NCBI GenBank assembly: GCA_002291985.1
Contig: DBBB01000050.1
Span: 1 to 13,066 of the forward strand
Reading direction: 5' to 3'
DNA: 13,066 nt
Origin: Firmicutes bacterium UBA995
GTDB taxonomy: Bacteria > Bacillota > Sulfobacillia > UBA995
Of the stretch, positions 6,698-13,066 are shown piece by piece. The number at the start of each line of letters is the position of its first letter. Position 1 is the stretch's first letter. A program made the position numbers and the translations under genes. The notes beneath the pieces are model-generated. The model was not told the origin of the DNA, ran no database searches, and saw only the letters and a list, made by a program, of their open reading frames with translations.

Positions 6698-7296
6698 GTA
6701 ACGGTTATCTGGTTCCCATGGTTGTCGAGCAGTCGGGGAGAGGCGAAAGGGCTTTTGATATATATTCCCGACTGCTGAAGGAGCGCATCATCTTCCTGGG
6801 GACGGGGATTGACGACACCGTCGCCAATCTGGTGGTGGCTCAGCTCCTCTACCTTGAGAGCGAAGATCCGGACAAGGACATCATGTTGTACATCAACTCC
6901 CCCGGGGGCTACCTTCACTCGGGCCTGGCGATATATGATACCATGCAGTACGTGCGCCCGCAGGTTCAGACCATATGCGTGGGTCTGGCCGCCAGCGCCG
7001 CAGCCATCATCCTGGCCGGGGGCGCCAAGGGCAAGCGTTTCACCCTGTCGCACACCCGGATCATGATCCATCAACCGGAAGGTGGTGCAAAGGGGCAGGC
7101 GGCGGAAATCGAGATCGAAGCCCGCGAGATAGTGCGGATGCGGGAGTTGCTGAACCGGATCCTCGCCCAGCACACCGGTCAGCCGTTGGAGAGAATCACC
7201 CGGGACACCGATCGCAACTTCTACATGTCGGCGGAGGAAGCCCGCGACTATGGGATCTTGGATGCCATCCTGACCGTTCGACCGGCCAAGAAGTGA
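6694..7296 (+). CDS. clpP: ATP-dependent Clp protease proteolytic subunit
   Basis: A 200-residue peptidase S14 subunit that forms the barrel into which ClpX threads unfolded proteins. The N-terminus VPMVVEQSGRGERAFDIYSR is typical, and YINSPGG (66-72) lies in the handle region. The nucleophile Ser 101 is in GLAASAAA and His 126 in MIHQP. The third triad position, expected as the second Asp of DTDRD, is Asn 175 here (DTDRNFYMS, codon AAC). The residue after the Ser is Ala and not the common Met. The GTG start overlaps the tig stop, and GAGGGGGTGGGG precedes it. clpX follows after 25 bases. The family call is certain; catalytic strength is open because of Asn 175. Confidence 0.96.
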   Translation: MSNGYLVPMVVEQSGRGERAFDIYSRLLKERIIFLGTGIDDTVANLVVAQLLYLESEDPDKDIMLYINSPGGYLHSGLAIYDTMQYVRPQVQTICVGLAASAAAIILAGGAKGKRFTLSHTRIMIHQPEGGAKGQAAEIEIEAREIVRMRELLNRILAQHTGQPLERITRDTDRNFYMSAEEARDYGILDAILTVRPAKK

Positions 7297-7321
7297 GGGG
7301 TCTCGAGCCGAGCGGAGTGAG

Positions 7322-8602
7322 ATGCCGTTGAAGTTCGGAGAAGAGAAGAGCCAACTGAAGTGCTCGTTCTGCGGCAAGCTACAGGAGCAGGTCAAGCGAC
7401 TGGTGGCCGGCCCCGGCGTTTACATCTGCGACGAGTGTGTTGAGCTGTGCAATGAGATAATCGAAGACGAGTTGGCGGAAGAGGGGGATCTTGACCTCAA
7501 GGACCTCCCGAAGCCGAGGGAGATCAAGGCCATCCTCGATCAGTACGTCATCGGGCAGGAGAAAGCGAAGCGGATCCTGTCCGTGGCGGTGTACAATCAT
7601 TACAAGCGGGTCAATCACGCCGGCAAGGCTGATGAAGTCGAGTTTCATAAATCCAACATCGTCATGCTCGGACCGACCGGCTCGGGCAAGACGCTGCTGG
7701 CGCAGACACTCGCCTGTATCCTGAGCGTGCCTTTTGCCATTGCTGACGCGACTTCGCTGACGGAAGCGGGCTACGTGGGGGAAGACGTCGAGAACATTCT
7801 CCTCAAGCTGATCCAGGCGGCCGAATACGACATCGAGAAGGCCGAGCGCGGGATTGTCTACATTGATGAGGTTGACAAGATTGCCCGCAAGTCGGAGAAC
7901 CCCTCGATCACCAGGGATGTATCTGGGGAAGGGGTTCAGCAAGCGCTGCTCAAGATCCTGGAAGGCACCGTGGCCAGCGTGCCGCCGCAAGGAGGCCGCA
8001 AACACCCGCATCAGGAATTCATCCAGATCGACACGACGAATATCCTGTTCCTGTGCGGAGGCGCCTTTGAGGGGATCGACAAGATCATCCTGAGCCGCAT
8101 CGGCAAGAAGGGCATGGGCTTCGGCGCCGAACTCCGGACGAAGGAGGCACAGCAGCGGGTCGGCGAAGTCCTCTCCCAGATCATGCCCGAGGACTTACTG
8201 CGTTTCGGGATGATCCCCGAGTTCGTCGGCAGACTGCCGGTGATCGTCACCCTTGACGCCCTCAGCGAGCAGGATCTGGTCCGGATCATGACCGAACCGA
8301 AGAACGCCCTCGTGCGGCAGTACCAGAAGTTCTTTGAGCTGGACGGGACCGACCTGGAATTCACAGCCGATGCGCTGGATGCCATCGCCAAGGAGGCCAT
8401 GCGCCGCAACACGGGCGCCAGAGGTCTGAGAGCGATCATGGAGGACATCATGCTCAATGTGATGTACGACCTCCCATCGCGAAGCGACGTGGCGCGGTGC
8501 CTTGTGACCAGGGAGACGGTCCTGAAGCGGGAGGACCCGTTGCTGGTCACCGTGGACCGCAAGGCTGAACGCAAGGCGCCCAAGCGCGAGGAAACGGCTT
8601 GA
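7322..8602 (+). CDS. clpX: ATP-dependent Clp protease ATP-binding subunit ClpX
   Basis: A 426-residue AAA+ unfoldase that recognises tagged substrates and feeds them to ClpP. An N-terminal zinc-binding domain uses C14xxC17 and C36xxC39. Walker A is GPTGSGKT (117-124), the substrate-gripping pore loop GYVGED (150-155), and Walker B IVYIDEVDK (178-186). The second pore loop has the RKH element in GGRKHPHQ (224-231), and sensor 2 is GARGLR (365-370). The ClpP-docking loop reads MGF (265-267) in place of the textbook IGF, a conservative change. The ATG follows GGAGTGAG. The length and every motif are normal, so the protein should be fully functional. It is in the tig-clpP-clpX-lon operon. Confidence 0.97.
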   Translation: MPLKFGEEKSQLKCSFCGKLQEQVKRLVAGPGVYICDECVELCNEIIEDELAEEGDLDLKDLPKPREIKAILDQYVIGQEKAKRILSVAVYNHYKRVNHAGKADEVEFHKSNIVMLGPTGSGKTLLAQTLACILSVPFAIADATSLTEAGYVGEDVENILLKLIQAAEYDIEKAERGIVYIDEVDKIARKSENPSITRDVSGEGVQQALLKILEGTVASVPPQGGRKHPHQEFIQIDTTNILFLCGGAFEGIDKIILSRIGKKGMGFGAELRTKEAQQRVGEVLSQIMPEDLLRFGMIPEFVGRLPVIVTLDALSEQDLVRIMTEPKNALVRQYQKFFELDGTDLEFTADALDAIAKEAMRRNTGARGLRAIMEDIMLNVMYDLPSRSDVARCLVTRETVLKREDPLLVTVDRKAERKAPKREETA

Positions 8603-8608
8603 GCATAG

Positions 8609-8624
8609 ACCGCCCCCCGGCGGT
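8609..8624 (+). other. Short perfect hairpin in the clpX-lon junction
   Basis: ACCGCC and GGCGGT pair perfectly around a CCCC loop, seven bases after the clpX stop. No T run follows, so it does not look like a terminator. It may stabilise the upstream message end or mark a processing point. Confidence 0.4.
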
Positions 8625-8655
8625 GACAGCCTGAGTAGCCGGGGTGGGCTTGCGA

Positions 8656-8853
8656 ATGCCGTCAGGCAATTTGCTTTACCTCCTGCAGTTCGTCTTCGCC
8701 GCCGTCATAGGCATCTACTTCTGGAACCTGCTCCGCAGCCAGCATGCCGCTCGCCAGACTCGCAACTCCTGCCGGTGGACACGATCGAGCAAGCTCTTCA
8801 TGCCTGCCTGGCGCCCGGCAAAGGAGTTCACGGCCAGGCCGAAGAATAAATAG
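8656..8853 (+). CDS. Small membrane ORF resembling the N-terminal anchor of LonB (probable lonB remnant)
   Basis: A 65-residue frame from ATG 8656 (or 69 residues from GTG 8644), with a GGGGTGGG stretch before the ATG. It opens with one strong membrane helix, LLYLLQFVFAAVIGIYFWNL, then LRSQ. This closely resembles the start of Bacillota LonB, whose anchor has the pattern IGLYFWNLL.NQ, and the position between clpX and lon is exactly where lonB sits in that phylum. The AAA+ and protease domains are absent. The rest of the frame is Arg/Ser-rich and ends TARPKNK; a RPKSF-like stretch precedes the AAA+ domain in LonB, so the gene may be cut just there, although that match is weak. A one-base shift gives another plausible tail (LPVDTIEQALHACLAPGK). 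It is either a decaying lonB stub or a retained membrane microprotein. Confidence 0.5.
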   Translation: MPSGNLLYLLQFVFAAVIGIYFWNLLRSQHAARQTRNSCRWTRSSKLFMPAWRPAKEFTARPKNK

Positions 8854-8905
8854 CATGAACCAGCATCGTCGCAGTTATACTGGGGTTACCGGGAGGATGG
8901 GGCGG

Positions 8906-11329
8906 GTGAAGCGGGGGTGCCGGCAGGGCGACAACCGGGCATATCCCTTGCTGGCGTTGAGGGGCATGCTGGTCTTCCCTCAGATGGTCGTTCACCTTGA
9001 GGTGGGCAGAGAGCGCTCCGTCGTCGCCGTGGAAGAAGCTCTGGCCGGTGACCGGGCCATCGTCCTGGCCGGCCAACGCGATACGAGGCAGGACCATCCG
9101 GAACCATCGGATATCCACGAGATCGGCACCCTCGCGGAAGTCAAGCAGCTCATCAGGTTGGCGAGCGGAACCGTCCGGGTCCTGGTGGAAGGCATCGGGC
9201 GTGTCAGGGTGCAGGAGTACATCGCGCGGGCACCATGCTTCCGAGTGCGGGCGGAGGAACTCGCCGTCCCCGACCTGCGGGTACCGGCGACCGAGGCAAT
9301 GATGCGGGCCGTCGCCCAGCAGTATGAGCAGTACATCAAGCTGTCAAAGCGCCTTCCCGCCGAGACCCTGGATACGGCCATGACCGAGGACCGTCCCGGC
9401 CGGATGGCGGATGTGCTGGCGGCTCACATGCATGGCATCCTCAAACCCGAGGACCGCCAGGACCTCCTGGAGGCAGTTGAACCCGGGGCAAGGCTGGAGT
9501 TATTGAGCCGGATACTGGGCCGCGAGACGGAAATCCTGGAACTGGAGCGCAAGATCTCGAGCCGGGTCCGCAAGCAGATGGAGAAGGCCCAGAAGGACTA
9601 CTACCTGCGCGAACAGCTCAAAGCGATCCACAAGGAACTCGGGGACAAAGAGGATCGGACGAGCGAGGTCGACGACTACCGGCAAAAGATCGGCTCTGCC
9701 GGCTTTCCCGCCGAAGTCGAGGAACGCGCCTTGAGGGAACTCGACCGGCTCGACAAGATGCCGCCGATGGCGGCCGAGGCCGTCGTGGTCCGCAACTACC
9801 TCGACTGGCTGGTGTCATTGCCGTGGAGCATTGAGACTCCCGATCGCCTGGAGGTTGCGAGAGCCCATGAGATCCTCGATCAAGATCATCACGGCCTCGA
9901 GAAACCCAAGGAGCGCATACTCGAATATCTTGCCATCCGCCAACTGGCGAAGAACTTGCGGGGTCCCATCCTGTGCCTGGTCGGTCCTCCGGGAACGGGC
10001 AAGACATCGGTCGCACGCTCGGTAGCTCGCGCCCTGGATCGGCGGTTTGTCCGGGTCTCCTTCGGAGGGGTTCGGGACGAGGCGGAGATACGCGGCCATC
10101 GCCGGACCTACGTGGGAGCGTTGCCCGGCCGGATCCTCCAGGGAATGCGGCGGGCGGGTTCTCGCAACCCGGTGTTCCTCATGGACGAGATCGACAAGTT
10201 GGCGAGCGATTTTCGCGGGGATCCCGCCGCCGCCCTGCTCGAAGTGCTCGACCCTGAGCAAAATCACGCTTTCAGCGATCACTACCTCGAGGTCCCCTTT
10301 GACCTGTCCAGGGTGATGTTCATCACGACCGCCAATAGCCAGCATTCCATCCCCCGCCCCCTGCTCGATCGCATGGAAGTCATCAACCTCCCGGGATACA
10401 CCGAGGACGAGAAGGTAGCCATAGCGACCAACCACCTGCTCCCTCGCATCCTCACAGAACACGGGCTCCACCGCGGGCACCTGGAGATGGGCGAAGGGGT
10501 TCTGCGACGACTGATCGAGGAGTACACCCGCGAGGCGGGAGTACGGGGGCTTGAGCGAGAGCTGGCCGCCGTCTGTCGAAAAGTCGCCAGGGATCTGGTC
10601 GAGGGCGGAACCGGCCACCTGCCGTTGAGCGTTGACAACCTGCACCACTTCCTCGGGCCGCCGCGTTACCGCGTCAACCTGGCGGAGAAGGATGATGAAG
10701 TGGGCGTGGCCACGGCCGTAGCCGTCACCGACTCCGGCGGCGACATCATGCCCATTGAAGTCACGGTGATGCGGGGCAAGGGCACGCTCCTTCTGACGGG
10801 GAAGCTTGGGGAGATCATGCGCGAATCGGCCCAGGCCGCCTTCAGTTACATCCGCTCTCGCGCCCGGGAGTTCGGGATCGAGGAAGACTTTCACGAGCGG
10901 TATGACCTGCACGTACACATCCCCGAGGGGGCCATGCCCAAGGAAGGTCCATCCGCCGGGATCGCCATGGCGACGGCCGTCGTCTCCGCGCTGGCCAACC
11001 GTACGGTGCGCCGCGATGTCGCCATGACGGGAGAGATAACCCTGCGCGGCCGGGTGTTGCCGGTCGGCGGGATCAAGGAAAAGGCTCTGGGCGCCCATCG
11101 CTCGGGGATGAAGATCATGATCCTGCCGCGAGAAAACGAGAAAGACCTGTTGGAGATACCATTGCCGGTACGGAAGGAGTTACAGGCGGTCCTCGTCGAC
11201 CACATGGACCAGGTGCTCGAGGTGGCCCTGGCACAGCGTTTCCCCCTGGAACTTCTGTGCTCGGGGGAACCGGACGAAGTCCGGCAGTTCCGCAAGGACG
11301 GTCCCAAGGACGATGAGTGCGCCACCTAG
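8906..11329 (+). CDS. lon: ATP-dependent protease Lon (LonA type)
   Basis: An 807-residue cytosolic AAA+ serine protease that degrades misfolded and regulatory proteins. The LonN substrate-binding domain begins PLLALRGMLVFP (14-25). A coiled-coil region around 205-245 contains QMEKAQKDYYLREQLKAI. Walker A is GPPGTGKT (360-367) and Walker B VFLMDEIDK (423-431), with arginine-finger and sensor regions intact. The protease domain has Ser 683 in PKEGPSAG and Lys 726 in GGIKEKALGAHR, the Ser-Lys dyad. A GTG at 8906 is preferred because GGGAGG lies 9 bases upstream; ATGs at 8855 (one base after the stub's stop) and 8897 are alternatives. The last 30 or so residues, after the conserved HMDQVLEVAL, are unusual and overlap the convergent transporter gene. 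Confidence 0.96.
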   Translation: MKRGCRQGDNRAYPLLALRGMLVFPQMVVHLEVGRERSVVAVEEALAGDRAIVLAGQRDTRQDHPEPSDIHEIGTLAEVKQLIRLASGTVRVLVEGIGRVRVQEYIARAPCFRVRAEELAVPDLRVPATEAMMRAVAQQYEQYIKLSKRLPAETLDTAMTEDRPGRMADVLAAHMHGILKPEDRQDLLEAVEPGARLELLSRILGRETEILELERKISSRVRKQMEKAQKDYYLREQLKAIHKELGDKEDRTSEVDDYRQKIGSAGFPAEVEERALRELDRLDKMPPMAAEAVVVRNYLDWLVSLPWSIETPDRLEVARAHEILDQDHHGLEKPKERILEYLAIRQLAKNLRGPILCLVGPPGTGKTSVARSVARALDRRFVRVSFGGVRDEAEIRGHRRTYVGALPGRILQGMRRAGSRNPVFLMDEIDKLASDFRGDPAAALLEVLDPEQNHAFSDHYLEVPFDLSRVMFITTANSQHSIPRPLLDRMEVINLPGYTEDEKVAIATNHLLPRILTEHGLHRGHLEMGEGVLRRLIEEYTREAGVRGLERELAAVCRKVARDLVEGGTGHLPLSVDNLHHFLGPPRYRVNLAEKDDEVGVATAVAVTDSGGDIMPIEVTVMRGKGTLLLTGKLGEIMRESAQAAFSYIRSRAREFGIEEDFHERYDLHVHIPEGAMPKEGPSAGIAMATAVVSALANRTVRRDVAMTGEITLRGRVLPVGGIKEKALGAHRSGMKIMILPRENEKDLLEIPLPVRKELQAVLVDHMDQVLEVALAQRFPLELLCSGEPDEVRQFRKDGPKDDECAT

Positions 11330-12160
11330 CCAGCCCCTGACCCCCAGGATTTCTCCGGCCAGCAGGTAGCCGCCCACCGCTGCAAAGACCGGTTCCGTGG
11401 CGAAGATCAGCGCCGTATGGGTGGCGGTCGTATCTCGTTGGGCCCAGTTCTGCACGGCCATGGCCAGCGCGCTGGCCAGCAGCCCCGTGAACAGGATGGC
11501 GGGCCAGACAGCCCGCGGGATGGGGATCCAGCCGCCGGCGGCGGCGGCCGACAGCGTACTCAGCACGGCGACCGTTCCCAGTTGCAGGGCGGCCAGGGCC
11601 ATGGGATCGTGCCCCGGGGCATATCGCCCCACGGCGATGATGTGCAGGGCGAAGAAGACGGCTCCCCCCAGGACCAGGAGGTCGCCCAGGTTCGGGGCCA
11701 GCCGGCCTGCCAGGGTGAGCATACCCAGCCCCACGACGGCCACCAGCACGCCTGCCAGCACCATCCGGGCAGGGTGCTGCCGCAGGATCACGGCGGAAAT
11801 CAGCGGCACCAGCACTACCGACAGTCCGGTGATGAAACCTGCCTTGGAGGCCGTGGTGAGACCGAGTCCGAAGGTTTGCAGCACGAATCCCCCGAACAAG
11901 AAGAACCCGATCCAGCAGCCTGGTACCAGCGTGCTCGGGAAAGCCGCCCGGATCCTCCGGGGGAACAGCAGCAGCATTGCGGCAAAGGCCACCCAAAAGC
12001 GCACCGAAAGGAAGTGCAGGGCAGGGAGGTCTTCAACGGCAAGCTTGACCGTGACAAAGGTGAACCCCCAGATCAGGGACACTGCCAACAACGCGGCATC
12101 TGCACGCACCGCCCGAACCGTTCGCCGCGTCATCTCCGGGGAACTCGGGGCCACTTTCAT
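11180..12160 (-). CDS. EamA/DMT family transporter
   Basis: A hydrophobic protein of 326 residues with about ten membrane helices in two repeats of five, the EamA (drug/metabolite transporter) fold. Family marks are SLIWGFTFVTVK in the first helix, TTASKAGFITGLSVVLVPL in repeat one, and TATHTALIFATEPVFAA followed by GGYLLAGE in repeat two. It probably exports small metabolites or amino acids, but substrate cannot be inferred. No candidate start has a good ribosome binding site: ATG 12160 lies about 10 bases after a strong -10 and may be translated almost leaderless, while ATG 12133 has GGAG directly abutting it. A longer frame to 12223 starts with TTG beyond the promoter and is rejected. The final 49 codons plus stop lie antisense to the end of lon. 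Confidence 0.88.
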   Translation of the reverse strand: MKVAPSSPEMTRRTVRAVRADAALLAVSLIWGFTFVTVKLAVEDLPALHFLSVRFWVAFAAMLLLFPRRIRAAFPSTLVPGCWIGFFLFGGFVLQTFGLGLTTASKAGFITGLSVVLVPLISAVILRQHPARMVLAGVLVAVVGLGMLTLAGRLAPNLGDLLVLGGAVFFALHIIAVGRYAPGHDPMALAALQLGTVAVLSTLSAAAAGGWIPIPRAVWPAILFTGLLASALAMAVQNWAQRDTTATHTALIFATEPVFAAVGGYLLAGEILGVRGWLGGALIVLGTVLAELPDFVRFPRAQKFQGETLCQGHLEHLVHVVDEDRL

Positions 12161-12170
12161 CACCGGACCC

Positions 12171-12200
12171 ACTATAACACCGATTTCTTGCCTGTGGCAA
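12171..12200 (-). promoter_or_regulatory. Promoter of the EamA transporter gene
   Basis: Reading leftward, TTGCCA (12195-12200) and TATAGT (12171-12176) are separated by 18 bases, each matching 5 of 6 consensus positions. Initiation is expected near 12164, leaving only a few bases before ATG 12160 or about 30 before ATG 12133. Confidence 0.6.
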
Positions 12201-12229
12201 CGGCCGACCGGCAATCGTGCCAAGACCCG

Positions 12230-12257
12230 TTGACTTTGCGGGGAGCGATCGTATAAT
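12230..12257 (+). promoter_or_regulatory. Promoter of the D-Ala-D-Ala-ligase-like gene
   Basis: TTGACT (12230-12235) and a perfect TATAAT (12252-12257) are separated by 16 bases. It is back to back with the transporter promoter, the two -35 boxes being about 30 bases apart, so a shared regulator site between them is possible. Initiation is expected near 12264. Confidence 0.65.
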
Positions 12258-12263
12258 GGACAC

Positions 12264-12449
12264 GAGATTTGCCGGGATTACCTGGCAGCGCTCCAGACCA
12301 ATCTACCGAACCCGCCGGCCGAGCAGAGCCGCGGGAGGGTGCGTCAGGGGGAGGCGATGGCGGGGATACGAGCGGGACTCTCAGCGCTCGGGCAGGTTGG
12401 CAGGAGTCGGTAGTTGATTGATGGTCATACCAGGTACCCGGGAGGGAGC
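12264..12449 (+). other. Leader of about 190 nt before the ATP-grasp gene
   Basis: The stretch between the predicted transcription start and the ATG at 12450 holds no convincing gene; an Arg-rich open frame through it starts inside the -10 box and has no ribosome binding site. CGAGCG (12369-12374) and CGCTCG (12385-12390) can form a 6-bp hairpin with a 10-base loop. No known riboswitch or T-box core motif was recognised. Confidence 0.35.
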
Positions 12450-13066
12450 ATGGGTCCCATGGGACTGAGAGTGGGTCTGCTCTATAATCTGGGAAAAGAT
12501 GAATTACCGGGGGAGGATGAACCTCCGGACATTCACGCCGAACTCGACGGCGAGGAGACTATCGAGTCCCTGACAGACGCGATAAGCCAGGCCGGCCACG
12601 AGGTCATGAAGGTTGAGGCTAACGAGTTCGCGTGGCCTATCCTCAGGAACGGCAGGCTAGATATCGTCTTCAACATGGCGGAGGGGCTGGGGGGCGAGAG
12701 CCGGGAATCCCACTTTCCCGCCATACTGGAGATGCTGGGAATACCCTATGTCGGTTCAGGTATCCTCTCCCTTGCGCTCAGCCTCGACAAGCCCATGGCC
12801 AAGCGGGTGTTCAGGGCTGAGGGCATACCTACCCCCGCCTTCGAGGTCGTGGAGACCGGCGCCGTTGCCGATGCCAGGCACCTGCGCTATCCGTTGTTCG
12901 TGAAGCCGGCCCATGAAGGTTCTTCCATGGGTATCGGACCGACCTCCGTGGTAGGCGATCGGCCTGCCCTCGACCAGATGGTAGCGCACGTGCATCGCTG
13001 GTATCGCCAGCCGGCCCTCGTCGAGGAGTTCCTGTCGGGACGGGAGTTCACGGTGGGCATCCTGGG
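12450..13066 (+). CDS. D-alanine--D-alanine ligase-like ATP-grasp protein, 3' end outside the window
   Basis: 205 codons are visible and the frame is still open. It begins LRVGLLYNLGKDE after an alternative ATG pair (12450, 12459), with GGGAGGGAG directly upstream. Family marks are FNMAEGLGGESRESHFPAIL (74-93), LGIPYVGSG (96-104), LALSLDKPMAKRVF (108-121), GIPTPAF (125-131), and the ATP-binding LFVKPAHEGSSMGI (149-162), then VEEFLSGREFTVGIL. The layout is that of Ddl (COG1181), an ATP-dependent ligase joining two amino acids. However, the HGxxGEDG segment of true Ddl is replaced by NMAEGLGGESRE, as in the Ddl-related subgroup of unknown substrate, so cell-wall D-Ala-D-Ala synthesis should not be assumed. 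GTCCCATGGGAC (12454-12465) is a perfect palindrome over the second ATG and could affect start choice. Confidence 0.85.
   Translation, partial: MGPMGLRVGLLYNLGKDELPGEDEPPDIHAELDGEETIESLTDAISQAGHEVMKVEANEFAWPILRNGRLDIVFNMAEGLGGESRESHFPAILEMLGIPYVGSGILSLALSLDKPMAKRVFRAEGIPTPAFEVVETGAVADARHLRYPLFVKPAHEGSSMGIGPTSVVGDRPALDQMVAHVHRWYRQPALVEEFLSGREFTVGIL

Noticed and set aside
6535..7395. 286-residue open frame antisense to tig, clpP and clpX
   Set aside because: It spans two gene junctions on the opposite strand and has no recognisable motif.
8609..8624. Hairpin after clpX as an intrinsic terminator
   Set aside because: No T tract follows, and the small ORF and lon lie close downstream in the same direction.
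9815..11098. 427-residue open frame antisense to lon
   Set aside because: It is a shadow frame caused by GC-rich codon bias of lon; the sense frame has all Lon motifs and the antisense product has none.
12161..12223. TTG start for the EamA transporter
   Set aside because: It lies upstream of the clear leftward promoter, so it would not be on the transcript.
12217..12417. Arg-rich open frame of 66 residues before the ATP-grasp gene
   Set aside because: It spans the promoter, has no ribosome binding site or family pattern, and its composition is typical of a random GC-rich frame.

Overview
The window reads as GC-rich chromosomal DNA of a Gram-positive-type bacterium, most likely a high-GC member of the Bacillota. 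The main reasons are the consecutive order trigger factor - clpP - clpX - (lonB-like stub) - lon, which is the classical Bacillota layout, and a DUF2905 membrane protein, a family typical of that phylum. Genus cannot be told from the sequence. There is no mobile element, CRISPR array or phage gene.

Left part (1-1983). The window opens inside a leftward gene whose first 63 codons look like the membrane anchor and N-terminus of a penicillin acylase family enzyme. A rightward cassette follows: the tail of a broken gene (346-495), two different DUF488 proteins joined by a 4-base overlap (499-1119, 1116-1550), and a short coupled frame that looks frameshifted (1547-1678, continuing in another frame to 1842). 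It meets a leftward operon head-on.

Middle (1783-5304). The leftward operon runs from a prolyl oligopeptidase family serine peptidase (start 5040) through a GalE-type NAD-dependent sugar epimerase to a two-helix DUF2905 protein. Next to it, on the plus strand, are a good sigma-A type promoter, a tRNA-Leu(UAG) gene with encoded CCA, and a strong hairpin with a short T-rich tail.

Right-centre (5399-11329). This is a protein quality control operon: trigger factor (nascent chain chaperone), ClpP (peptidase), ClpX (unfoldase), a small membrane ORF that resembles only the N-terminal anchor of LonB, and the complete ATP-dependent protease Lon. Tig and clpP overlap by 4 bases and the remaining gaps are short. 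Three details are unusual: ClpP has Asn where the catalytic Asp is expected, trigger factor has a degenerate PPIase domain, and LonB is reduced to a stub.

Right end (11180-13066). A leftward EamA/DMT transporter overlaps the end of lon by 150 bp tail to tail. It has its own promoter, back to back with a strong rightward promoter that precedes a roughly 190-nt leader and a truncated D-Ala-D-Ala-ligase-like ATP-grasp gene running off the window.

I found no convincing wholly new system. The best leads are the ClpP substitution, the LonB stub, the trigger factor PPIase degeneration, and the paired DUF488 cassette flanked by gene remnants.
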